Positions 44,516 to 55,849 of a stretch of DNA of 64,000 bases are shown in pieces (the stretch's first letter is position 1; each line of letters starts with the position of its first letter). The notes beneath the pieces were generated by a model that was not told where the DNA came from, did no database searches, and saw nothing but the letters and a program-made list of their open reading frames with translations. This DNA is from Phragmites australis (Eukaryota > Streptophyta > Magnoliopsida > Poales > Poaceae): positions 1,614,501-1,678,500 of the forward strand of contig NC_084934.1 of NCBI RefSeq assembly GCF_958298935.1. Reading direction: 5' to 3'. A program made the translations under genes and the position numbers.

Positions 44516-44795
44516 TTCGTAGTACAAGTCTCGGAGGGTGTCAGTGTCACACGGAGCTGTAGCTTGTATTCTCTGCATGCGACTACTGGAAGCAGAAAGG
44601 TCGCCCCCGACCCAAATGTCTTGGAATCTTTGTCTTGTTACGTTTTCGAATCTTCTTCGTAGTACAATTCTCGGAGGGTGTAAGTGTCACACGGAGCTGT
44701 AGCTCGTATTCTCTGCATGCTACTACTTGGAAGCAGTAAGGTCGCCCCCGGCCCAAACGTCTTGGAATCCTTGTCTTGTTACGTTTTCGAATCTT
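44516..44795. repeat. 140-bp tandem duplication
   Basis: Two adjacent copies (44516-44655, 44656-44795) starting TTCGTAGTACAA and including GTCACACGGAGCTGTAGC and TTGTTACGTTTTCGAATC, differing at about ten sites. No coding content. Confidence 0.9.
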
Positions 44796-44877
44796 TGTCT
44801 TGTCCTTTCCATGGGCTCACCATTACTACTACGAAACGTTCACATCCAGGTCAGGGGCTGCTCTTACCTGCTAATTG

Positions 44878-45175
44878 GACCATCTCCAACTATATTTTTT
44901 TCATTTAGTTTTCTTCTCAATTCTACTTCCTGTTTTTGTTCCTATTTCTTTTTATTTTCTCTCATCTCTAACAGCTTCACTTCGAAAGGATTCGTTAATG
45001 GAAAGGAGAGAGAATCTCGTACTAAAGGAAATAACCTTAGAAATACTTTCATGACGGAACCATGAAGGGAATTTGGTTCCTGACGGAAACTGTTGGAGCG
45101 CCGTTCGCAACGAAAATCCCTTCGTGAAGAGAATTTGATCCTTGACGGGAATCTCTTGGAGATGATCTTAGGATG
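44878..45175. mobile_element. MITE-like element with CATCTCCAA ends
   Basis: CATCTCCAAC near 44881 and the complementary TTGGAGATG near 45165 bracket about 290 bp with a T-rich start and A/G-rich end, in the style of grass MITEs. The target duplication was not identified. Confidence 0.4.
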
Positions 45176-45288
45176 TTTTGAGGCTACTACCAATAAGAGT
45201 ATTATAGACATTAAATACGTTGCCATACATAACTATTTGGTAACTAGGCATATAATTAATAGGAAAAAAGAAAGAGTGGTATCTTAGG

Positions 45289-45851
45289 GCGTCTCCAATG
45301 GTATAATCATCCGCTAGCTATAAAACTTATCTATGTCATCTATAGGTAACACAATAGATAGCTCATCCAATGTATTAGCTATAGGATGCTCTCCAAATTT
45401 AATAAGGATCCACATGTAATAGGGGAAATTAAATTCTGCATACATCTTGAAGAGTGCTATAGACTAACTACTAATTACTAGCTAGCTTTTATCTCTCTTC
45501 GTTCATTCTCTTGTCCACGTAGGCAAAAACCTGATGTGTCTTCCCTTATAGCTAGCTAACATAGACTGTGTCCAATAGGAGAGTCAACTACTAGCTATAA
45601 GTATCGTGCATGTCACTTGTAGATAATATGAGAGACAACTCCTACAATGGACGAGCTATAATATGCTCTTCACATTTAATTGGTCCACATGTCATAGAGT
45701 GAATTAAATCTGCTTGTGCCATTGAATTTGCTATAAACTGACTCTTGATTAGTAGCTAGCTTTTCTCTTTCTTCATTCATTATATCACCCAGGTAGGAAA
45801 AATCCGATATGGCATAACTTATCTCTAGATGACATAGATTATTGGAGACGC
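45289..45851. mobile_element. Dimeric MITE with GCGTCTCCAAT ends
   Basis: GGCGTCTCCAATGG at the left and ATTGGAGACGC at the right form terminal inverted repeats of about 12 bp. Between them are two diverged tandem monomers (about 45289-45560 and 45561-45851). Each carries CTAGCTATAA, a stretch like TTAATAAGGATCCACATGT or TTAATTGGTCCACATGT, and a block like ACTAGCTAGCTTTTATCTC or AGTAGCTAGCTTTTCTCTT. No transposase frame is present. The superfamily is not assigned because no target duplication is clear. Confidence 0.6.
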
Positions 45852-46764
45852 TCATATACAAGATACAACGTGAGCACAAAATCCAAGTCATTGGAAACTA
45901 GACTATACAATAGTCCCGTAATTTACAGTCACAAATACATGAAATAATTAATTAACTTGGGGTCTAAGAAATAACCGACTACGAGACTATGCATCGGAGG
46001 ACTTGTATCTTCCATGGTTTTATGTGACATGATAGCTTTGGAAACCGTGATATGATATAAAGAAATGGGAATAGCCTCACTATTGAGGGCGGAGCATTAG
46101 GTCACTTTCAATGCTTTGTTTGGTGATATCTAAGGGAGATGGAGAGTAAAAACTTAATATTAAAAAACAAGTTTAATATATACATGTGTGTTTTTTTTTT
46201 TTTAGGTTTCTCAAAATAATTTATTATCTCACAATTATCTAGGATTGCTCAAAAAGCTAGTTTCTTTAGTAAGAAACAAGCTCCTTCTCTCTCCGCTCTA
46301 AATTGTTTGCCACATCACCTTTCTGCTTATATGAATATTTAATTAATATCTAAAAAACTAGAATTAGGAGTGAGCTTAGGGGAGCAGATATTTTCCACGT
46401 GGTAATCTCAATTGATGCAGTAACTGATATCTATAAAGGATGAGATGTAAAGCATGTCTTTTAATATTTATGAACCTATCGATATGCTGATATCTTCGTC
46501 GTCTTGTCGATGTAATTTAAACAGGCATATAACGCTACTGTGACGTTGCAACATTTTGACGAGTATTTGAGCTGTGTGTACACGCCACCGGTGTATAGGA
46601 AATACCTAGGAATTATATTTACAGCGCTGCTTTCCGCATCGATGATGACACGGATCGGGAAAACAGCTACCTGGTGGCCCATACCGATCAATCGAAGAAG
46701 AATTCATGGTTTCAGCATTCTTTCAAAGTGTATGCCATTATAATAGAACTGTTCATTCACGTCA
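45852..46764. other. Non-coding stretch
   Basis: AT-rich with short frames only. 46095-46400 has MITE-like style (AGGTCACTTTCAATGC) but no clear paired ends. I see no gene. Confidence 0.5.
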
Positions 46765-48670
46765 GGTTATCAATATCGACTAGGTTACAATCAACACCGA
46801 TAAAGTATCAGTACCGATTCGTAACATCCCGCGCTAGATAATGATTGAGCGGGATTGAACCGACACTGATACTTAGTATCAGTGCCGGTTCTTGGAATAA
46901 ACCGGCACTGATACTTTAGTTCCAACTAGTAAACATGATTCCACACTGATACTTTTTATCAATGCCAGTTCGTGTTACGGGCTGTCACTAATAAATGTAC
47001 AGTATAAAAGAGACGTCTTCTTCTCTCTCAAGCTCGAACAGAACAGATAGTAGCTTTGTTCTACTCCGCTCCCGCTATTTGTGCTCAATCTTACGTTTGG
47101 AAACTTTAAAATTTGGAGGAATCTATGTGCCTAAGGTGGTCCAAGGTTAGTAAGATAACTTATATTTCATTTTTACTTAGATTTACTTGCTAGATTGGTA
47201 CATATCTGAAAATATGTTGCTACTCCATGGTGATGAATTTTGGGAGGAGCTAGAGCTCCAATTCAGAATTATTGAGTACAAATTAAAATTTTCTCATTGT
47301 AGGGCACATAGAGACGATCTATATGAAATATGTTGTTAGATTTATTTGTTGGATTGCCCTAGATTTGAAAGTACGTGATTATGCCATGGTGACCTAGATC
47401 TTCAATTTTCAAGTAGTGATTTAAGAAAAAAAGATTAAAATCACCTCTACATAGATTAAAACCTAGCTCCAATTTTCTAGTAGTGAATTAGAAAAAAGAT
47501 TATATTTACATCTAAATAGATCAATATATTGAATTTGAATATTGTACTATATCCACCCGCTAGTCGCAAGTGAATGCGATAGTATTTAGAAGGTGGGTCC
47601 TCCGACACGAACCAAGTGCCAGAATGTGATGAGCCCTCCAACATGGAGCAATCAAAATACGAGGTAATTCAATAAATTAGATGTGCATTTTGAAATATTG
47701 CATGGTTATCAGTTCAATAGTTTTTTTAATGATTGCTAAAATGTAATGATAATCATAAATTTGCAAATAGACCAGACATGGATATACAAGGCTGATCGTC
47801 ACGGCCCAGAGTTCTTTCATGGCGTCAAGGCTTTTTTAGGGTTACCACGGCGTACAGGAAAACAAAAAACAAGTATGATGATCACTATATATGTTGTCCT
47901 TGCGTTGATTGCAAGCATAGAGCAGATCCGTGCACACTTATTTTGCAAGGGTTTCAAGCTGACTATATCCACTGGATCGAGCATGTTGAACATGAGGAGG
48001 CTGTGCATGAAGAGCAACCCATAGTAGAAGAAGATGGAGGCAACGATATAACGGCTAACGAATACATCGATATATCAGTGTCCAATTTGTTGGCAACGAT
48101 GATGACGACCTAGACGAAATGTTGCGCAATGCAGAGGGAGACTTCACCAGTGATAGGCAACATAAAAAGTTCCATGGCTGTAAGAAAGAGCACAATAAGC
48201 TGCATATTGTCCTGACATTGTTGCAAATGAAGTCTAGCAATGATTAGTCTGGTAAGGGTTTCAACGACTTGTTACGATTCTTGAGAGACTTGCTTCCAGA
48301 GGGCAACGAGTTACCTAAAAACATATGCCACGCCAAGAAGATTGTTTGCCCGTTGGTGTTGAAAGTAGAAAAAATACATGTATATCGAAACGACTGCATC
48401 TTGTATCACGATAGGGATGCAGACTTGGAAGCGATGTCACGTTTGTGATGCATCATGGTACAAGCGCAACGTTTATTATATCGATAGCGATGGCGTGGGG
48501 GAGAAGAGTAATGATAAAAACCTCCTGCTAATATGATTTGGTATTTCCCTATATTCTCTCGTTTGAAGCGATTATTTGCCAACAAAACGAATGCCGAGTT
48601 GATGTGATGGCACGCCGAAGGGCGCAAGGAAGGAGGAATGCTTAGACACTGCCACATCCCTAAAATGCTA
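46765..48670 (+). pseudogene. CACTA (En/Spm) transposon remnant, TNP2-like
   Basis: Subterminal repeats built on CGGCACTGATACTTTAG and its complement (46800-46960) introduce the element, including a near-perfect 15-bp inverted pair at 46859-46889. At 47773-47990 the frame DQTWIYKADRHGPEFFHGV matches the transposase-associated domain of grass CACTA proteins. At 48150-48660 decayed TNP2 sequence follows (KKEHNKLHIVL, LLRFLRDLLPEGNELP, VEKIHVYRNDCILYH, then a run matching VWYFP...LKRLFAN), with several stops and frame changes. The transposase core and the CACTA termini are missing. Dead element. Confidence 0.8.
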
Positions 48671-49311
48671 ATTATGTAATTAAGCATGCGTAATCCTTAT
48701 CGCATGTGTTTATGCGTATTCATCTATCAAAAACTAGTTAAACATGTTCCAAATACCTTAGAAATAGTTTAGAGTACCTTGGAGACTCCCTAAACACTTT
48801 GGAGAAGGAAGAGAATAGAAAGAGGATGGAGAGGGAACACTTAAAAAATTCCAGCACAAAAACCCTCCTCGCGGTCTGACCAGGGATACCCGCGGTCTGA
48901 CTGCTAGGTGTCCAGCCATGTGAGCTTGCCACGTGTGTCCTGTGGTCTAACCGGCAGAACACAGCAGGGGCACCACTTAAGGCCTCAGCCGGCCTCTCTC
49001 TCCCTCTCACTCTCATTAGCTCTCTCTCACACACACAAACTCCATCAAACCCTATAGAGAGGGATTGATCCGTTCGTTGCGATCGAAGGCCGGATATCAG
49101 AGGTGGGAACCCCCACGAGCTTCTCGGAGGGCTTCCCCAAGTCTTCCTCCTCTTCTCCCCGCCGGATTCACTTTCTCGGCCTTTTCTCCCTTCGCGAGCT
49201 TCGTCACCTTCCGGAAGCCATATATGGAGATAAAAGCTTCCCCAGAGGATTCCAATCCGCTAGAAAGTTCACCCACACCAAGTTAAACCTCCCTATACCC
49301 TTCTCCCATCA
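48671..49311. other. Non-coding stretch, LTR-like
   Basis: Contains repeated GCGGTCTGAC phrases, a CT-rich run near 48995 and ACCCTATAGAGAGG, reminiscent of the U3/R/leader of grass gypsy LTRs. No boundaries and no gene are seen. Confidence 0.35.
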
Positions 49312-49613
49312 TTTCCTAGTATAGCTCAGTTGAGTAGGCTCCTTGTAGTGGAACTTGTCCACCCAAGTTCAAATCCTAGATTCTGCATGGGTACTCACAT
49401 TTTTCTAGGATTAAAATGTCGAGAATGAATAATACATACACGCGTGGGTGTATTCAGTGGTCAAAGCACGTGCCCGCGCTACGCGAGGTTATGTCTCCAA
49501 TCTAATTTAGATGTGTGATAGGACGCACCCACGTAGATGTGTGTGAACATGAGTGTGATGGTGATGTATATGCGTGAGTATATGTGTTGCGTCCGACTTG
49601 TACTTAAAAAAAC
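49312..49613 (+). mobile_element. tRNA-derived SINE
   Basis: The head has tRNA-like internal promoter boxes: A box TAGCTCAGTTGAGTAGG (near 49323) and B box GTTCAAATCC (near 49368), about 35 bp apart. A body with TTTTTCTAGGATTAAAATG and a GT-rich 3' part (GTGTGAACATGAGTGTG) leads to a short A tail (TACTTAAAAAAA). This is the layout of common grass SINEs transcribed by RNA polymerase III. A target duplication was not resolved. Confidence 0.8.
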
Positions 49614-49779
49614 CTGTGATGCTCGGAATGGAAAAAAAAGAATAAAGCTGACAAGTGGCAAAAGCATCAGAAGAACACCTTCCAAAATCTCAAGCAAAAG
49701 CAAAGTTGCTAAGTTCTCGCAACTTCCTCGGTCCCACATGCCAGACCCTCCCGTCGGGTTCACATTCCTACTTTCTTGA

Positions 49780-52700
49780 GTAATGCTCATTTCATGCTTG
49801 GCATGCCTACTTGAAATTGAATCTGTCCCATTTTCCTGAAAACCCAACCTGTGTGGTTTATTAGTATCATTTCACTTCCATCCCTGAATTTGGTTCCTGT
49901 GTCTATCCAGGCATATGCTTAGAATTGACAGTATATGAGTGATAGTTCAGTTTCAGTACACTAGCCACTAGGTTGTTCAGATTCAGTATATGAGTAATAG
50001 TTTAGTTTCAATACACTTCCAATTGACATTATATGATTGAGTAAATGTTCATTTCATGTTTTGCAATCCCACTTTGAACTGATTGATTAAATACACCTTT
50101 TTCCCCTGAAAAATGAACCTGGATGATTCAGTTTTAGTATCATTTATTTCCATGCATGAAAGTAGTTTCAGTATCTACACTTGGAACTGAAAATATTTGA
50201 GTGATACAGTTTCAGTGCACTAGGTTGTTCATATAGCTAACAAAATGTTAAATATCCAAAACAAACGTGTAAATGAAATTACGAGCTAAAACTTCTGGAA
50301 AAATTACGTGCAACAGCAATATCCTAAGGTGCATCAATGTTGAGAGGTATGATGTGCTCTTGTTCTTACAGTAGTTTGAAAAGATTGTGAGAGTGATCCT
50401 TGGATCCTCTTTTGCCTGACAAAGATAACTAGTTCAGTGCTCGTGCTGCGCATTTCTACGGATAAAGAAATCCATATCACTTGTACCTTTCTTATGACTC
50501 AAAATTGTTCTGGTGTGGACCTCTTGCCTAGCTGATGCTTTGAGGTGGTTTATTTTTACTGGGTGCTTTAACTAAATAATAATAAGGCATCATGGTCAAT
50601 TATGGTTCTTCTCGTCCAATTTTTTGTGACCGTGACTCTAAGAGCTATGTTCATGTTTACATTTGAGCTATCCTAGTTAACATTTTAATCATGCTTGACA
50701 AGGCCACTTTGGAACTTAAGGTTTACTTTTTCTCTTGAAAAATCATTCTGTGTGTGCCAGTTTCAGTTTCATTCCTTGAACAAGGTTGTTCCAGTACTAT
50801 TAAGACTTTTCAGGATACATTTTGAACTGAAACATATTAGAATTCCTTTTGCAAGGTTGTCTGAGTCCTAGTGTCAACCTTTTCTGGTCTATGCCTGGAC
50901 CTGAAAATATTTTAGTCAGTTTCAGCCTTTCTGGGCAAAATGGCATACAGTTTGAGAGAATATCAGGTCATACAGTAAGCAAAGTTTCGAATAGTGATAT
51001 CAAGAAAATATCAATGATGATTCCTGTGATTCAGAAGAATGGATACATGACATTGCACGTTGAGTTATGCTTGCCTAATTTTTTAGGTTCAACTTGTTAA
51101 GTAAAGCTTGCGAGTCACAGTGAAAAATCATTTGCTAATTTTTAATGGCATTTAGCATGTATATTGTTTTTCTCTCACCATGAATATTGCATTGTAGGCA
51201 CTGACCTACTTTCCTAAAAATGCTACAATTACTGGGCTACAAAAATTTCTGCATGGTAACTTTTCAAATTGTGCTAGCGTCATATTACCATCCTCAGCGA
51301 GGACAGAGTAATCCATCAACTTGAGTCTGTAGCCTGCAGGCGTTTTCAACTTCTGCTTTGAAGTATTTTGTTTTCTGTTGTGCACTCGATTAGGAAAAAT
51401 AGTAAGGCGTCATTGTCACTAATGGTTCTTCTCGTTTGTGAAGGAGAAGTGCGTAATAAAACAGGAAATTTGTGATTGTCACCAATCATTCACTCAATTA
51501 GGAAAAATAGTAAGGCGCCATTGTCACCAATCATTTGTGATCGTAGCCCTTAAAAGATTCCATGTTCTTGCTCAGTTGTGATTTTCGCGTATTTAGTCAA
51601 ATTGCAGCAAATTTACTTTGTCACATAAATACGTGGATGCTGGTTTCTGTGTGCATGAACATCAAGTTTATGAAATTGGGAGATCGCAATCTCATATGCA
51701 TTGACTCACTCCCTACCTGATTTGTGTTGGTTCAATTTGAGAATGTTTATTCTTGAAATTGGCTTGATATAACTAGTAACTTGTTCCTCCATCTTTCTGG
51801 TATCTCCTTTATGGCCAGTCCGAAGCACATGTTGCAACCGAAGCCAACCAAGCAGTTTGAAACATACCTCATAGGCTGGATCTTGAGCTGTGGCATAGTA
51901 ATAAGTTTATCAATTGTATCTTTTTTCAGATAATGCTTCAGGCTCATCTCTACAACCATGAGGACTCCGGGATTCTTCCATTAGCATGAACCTTGGTTCT
52001 GCTGATTTCTGGCAGAGCTGATGCATTAGGATCTTTCTTTACAGTTAGGCAGTTCAAGCAAGAAAAGTAGTAGTAATCATGCTTTAGGTGCTTTGTTTTC
52101 AGTTGTGCACTTCTAGTAAGAAAAGAGCAAGTCATCATGGTCAATTACTTGTCTCTCCTTGCAAAGATATCTGGGTTTGTAGCCCACGATGTATGTCAGG
52201 TTTACATTTCTGCTTCTGCAAGTAAATGCTCATTTCATGCTTTGGCAAGGATACATGGAATTGATAGATTGATTCTTTTGTTTTAGTATCATTTCACTTT
52301 CATGTCTGAATTTAATTTTAGAATCTATTCCGTCATACAACTGGAATTGAGAATATTGAATGATAGTTCAGTTTCAGACTTTCAGTACACTAGGTGAAGT
52401 GATACTAAAATCATGTTGTTGGCTTCTGACAGAATTGATGCTTTAGAGGCTTTGTTTTCAGTTGTGTAGTTCAAGAAAGAAAAGAGTTAGTAATCATGCT
52501 TTAGGTGCTTTGTTTTCAATTGTGCACTTCTAGTAAGAAGGAGTAGGTCATCATCATCAATAAATTCTGTCTTCTTGCTGAAATATTTGGGATTGTTGCC
52601 TGAGATCTATGTCAAGTCAATTACATTTCTACTTTTATGAGTAAATGCTCATTTCATGCTTGGCAAGCCTACTTGGAATCGATAGATTTTATACGCCCCT

Positions 52701-52950
52701 TTTTTCCTTGAAAATTGAACATGTGTGGTTTAGTTTTAGTGTGGGTGCCTGAATTTAGTTTCAGGGCTGATGATTTATGTGTTTTGTTCCCTGTTGGACA
52801 GTTAAAGTAAGAAAAAAGTTTGGCCCTCATGGTCAAATAGTATAGGGAAACGAGGTCAACTAGTCTCTTTTTGCTAAACTTTCCTTGATTGTGGCCTAAG
52901 ATCAATGTGTCACTTTTTCTGAAAAATGTATCTTTTCGGTTCGGTTTCGG
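49780..52950. repeat. Degenerate long-period repeat array
   Basis: The phrase AATGCTCATTTCATGC recurs in variants near 49789, 50045, 52226 and 52644. Blocks such as TTTGTTTTCAGTTGTGCACTT (near 51369, 52093, 52508), CACTTGGAACTG and GAGTGATAGTTCAGTTTC occur between. Two neighbouring units at 52000-52850 have a period of about 418 bp. Related units lie at 22980-24300, 31140-31530 and 58560-59800, and short pieces in the DUF1719-like flanks. No protein is encoded. Origin unknown. Confidence 0.7.
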
Positions 52951-54420
52951 TTTTATTTCTAATGGCATAATGGTAAGTGTTTTCATAGAATAATTCAGAT
53001 ATACTATTAAGTTAAATTTCCGTTAATGACATTAACTAAGATATCGACGATGATCCTTATGCCTACCTAAAGTTTGTTGGGTTTAATTTGTTAAGCAAAC
53101 ATTTAGAATCATACTTTTGCAACTAAAGCCTAAATTAGCCAAAATTCAAAATTTCGGTAGTGCCTCCTTTGTAATAAGTAGCAAACTGGCATAACAACAC
53201 AGTCATGGAAAATATAGAATTTTAAACATAATATAAGCAGAGATTAAACACTCTCTAACACCAAACGATGACATACATCCCTTCTTTACATAAACAAGAT
53301 CAAAACTCTTTAGCAAAAGTCTAACACAAGCTAGGAGCATCACACTGCTAAACTAAGTCTTAAAGCATGCACTGGGTTATCAACATCGTGGTGGAGTAGT
53401 GCATGCAAACTTCTAAGTCCCATACCCTTCATGCTCGCCAAAACGATCTAAGCACACCTGAAAAAGATATAATGGGGTGAGATATACTCGGCAAGCAACG
53501 GCTATGAATATACACATATCTCACATACAGTTAATTAGTAAGTTTAACAACCATGGTTATATCACAAAAATAGCCAAGGACATGAGCAAATAGAGATACA
53601 CTTCTTTATGGAATAGCCATTGCCATTAAGTCTCCAGAATGCCCCAAAATCATAAATCCATATACTCCAAGATTTTTAATACTCCCAATATTAAAGATGC
53701 ATGTATGCCATGATGCAACTCCATTTGTGAGTTCAATGTTGGACAATACCAACCTCTTATGCAACTCTATGTACCGGTACTAGTTATGGCACGAGGATGG
53801 TGACCGACCTTTAACTCCATATAAAATGCATATGAATCCATAGGAATGCTCAATTTTTTTAATAGCACCATAAAAATGTCGACATAATCGCCCTCCCATG
53901 TGTAAACATGGCATAATCAATGTTGATGAAAAAGCATGAATTCAATATATTGCATAGGAATAAACATACGCAATGCACCATCAAAAGGAGACATCCCACA
54001 ATCCGAATAATATGGGATTGAACTACTGCTGCGCGGTAAACAATCTGCCAGACAGTAGCACTGTTTTGGCCTTTTCTCCTAAACTGTTTATCCAAATCGA
54101 ACAAGATCAGTGGCATTAGAAGTATATCGATGAGACCTACAGCTTTTGTTTTAGGATCATGGTCAAATTCGGTACTGATTCATCTCAGTTTTCAAAATAA
54201 GATTGCTGCACACAAATCGGACTACCAAATCCCACATCCGGCGAGGATTTCTTCCGTCACAAAATCAACTACAACCATCTAAAACTAATTAGAGGTTACC
54301 CTTGCAGCAAGATCTTAGATCGATGAAGATTCTTCGAGAAATTCAACGAAAATCCCCCTTTTCTCCTTCTCCTTCTTCCTTCCTCTCTTGCTTCCTTCCT
54401 CTCTTGCTTCCTCTTCCCAC
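52951..54420 (-). other. Non-coding stretch, minus-strand LTR-like
   Basis: No gene. Minus-strand features (CAAAAGCTGTAGGTCTCATC near 54140, a pyrimidine-rich run at 54350-54420 on the plus strand) have the style of gypsy LTRs. Ends were not found. Confidence 0.35.
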
Positions 54421-54617
54421 GCATATCAATAAAATGCAGGATCATCTGAGTCAATGACTGTGGGCCAAAGTGATAAATAAGCGAAGTAACTTTTTTGGTG
54501 GTGGCAAAAATTCAATTGGCTCAGACGGCGGCTATGAACCAGGGCAGTGGAGAGTGGTGGTTGTGGAATCGACTGGGTGGGTCTTTTGACCGACTTAGTC
54601 CGCTAGGTTTTTTTTCC

Positions 54618-54750
54618 CCTTCCAACGGTCTAAATTTATTAAGCTCGTCACGGTCTTATCCGGTTTCCAAACAGGATGTTTAGATAGTCAAATAGAATCA
54701 TCTCGACAAAATCTACGCATCCATGATCACGTATCGTCTATTCGAACTAC
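54618..54750. repeat. Locus-flank repeat X, copy 3
   Basis: Third copy of the element described at 1811 and 5321, starting near CTTCCAACGGTCTAAATT. It precedes locus 7. Confidence 0.7.
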
Positions 54751-54889
54751 GGATCAAAAAGTCAAACTTTTGCCTTCTCTCGTGTCCACCCGTTCAACGT
54801 TTTATTCTCTCCAATTCAGGGTATAATTCACTCTTGGCACAGCCAGTTGAACAAGGCTGCCCTTTACTAGTTTAAGCATTTTGCAGGCA

Positions 54890-55255
54890 TACACTTGGAA
54901 CTGGAAAATACTCAAGTCGATGAACCAAGTTGCCCAGTACTAGTTCCATTCCTTTCACGCAAACACTTAAGAACTCAAAGTGTTTGAAATTTCGTTTTAT
55001 TTATGCTTTTAAATATACAAGGTTTGAAGCATGTGGAGCTTTGGAGCCTCCTTGGCTGCCGCCACGGCCTCGCCCTACTCCTCAACCGGTCATGTGTTAG
55101 GGTTTTAGCAGAAGCATCTGCTTTGTAGATAGCATCTTCTGCTTCTGGTAGTCATGTCGTTTCGCCCCTGTTGTGACAACTCAGCATTTTGTGCTATGAT
55201 GAATGAATATGCCGGGAACATGGTGCTTGTGTCAAAGTATTTCATAAAGATGGTA
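54890..55255. repeat. Locus 7 upstream unit (left of MITE)
   Basis: Homologous to 29940-30615 with a large internal deletion (most of the GC-rich part is absent). Confidence 0.7.
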
Positions 55256-55510
55256 CTCCCTCTATAAATGTAAGGTGTATTTTATTTTTAAAAAGTCAAA
55301 TTTTATAAGTTTTGGCCAATAATTAGTCAAATTGTATGCATATTTAGTATATAAAAATTATTCCAATAGATTCGTATTTCAAAAAACTTTTAAGATGTTA
55401 TTGAATTTGTCGCATTTGACGATATATTGTAAGAGAAATTAATGATTAAAGTTTATTTTAGATGACTTTTTCAAAATAAAATAGGTCATACATTTATGAC
55501 TTGGAGGGAG
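55256..55510. mobile_element. Stowaway-type MITE
   Basis: 255 bp with complementary ends CTCCCTCTATAAATG... and ...TGGAGGGAG, flanked by TA on both sides (55254-55255 and 55511-55512). The empty site GATGGTATATGTTAGG is present in locus 5 near 30611, and a near-match at 8677 in locus 2. Ends, length and TA target are those of Tc1/mariner-derived Stowaway elements. It inserted after the locus duplication. Confidence 0.93.
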
Positions 55511-55530
55511 TATATGTTAGGAAACTCGAG

Positions 55531-55849
55531 ACAACTTGCCGGCACAGAGTGAGTTTACTCTACTTTCAATCCAAAGTACAGTATCTGTGTCATCGTATTG
55601 GATAGCAAAATACAAAACGATTTGCTCACATCTAGATATAGCAAAATATATAGTTTTATTTCTCAAAGTACAATAGCAGGATTTCTGCTGGTCCCATTAT
55701 ATTACATTGAGCAAGGGAAACACGATACATATCGAATTATCGATCATAAATACCATCTTATTACATTGATCGAGACACCGGACACCAGCAGCTAGGGGCC
55801 ATTACATTTACACCACACCTAGAGCGAGCACATTTCGTGAGTTGGGACC
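55531..55849 (-). repeat. Locus 7 3' flank with poly(A) signal
   Basis: Shared 3' flank. AATAAA (minus) lies at 55655-55660. Because of the tail frameshift, the open frame of locus 7 reads on into sequence that is 3' UTR in locus 2. Confidence 0.75.

Noticed and set aside
49312..49400. A tRNA gene
   Set aside because: A and B boxes are present, but the sequence does not fold as a complete cloverleaf and continues into a SINE body and A tail.
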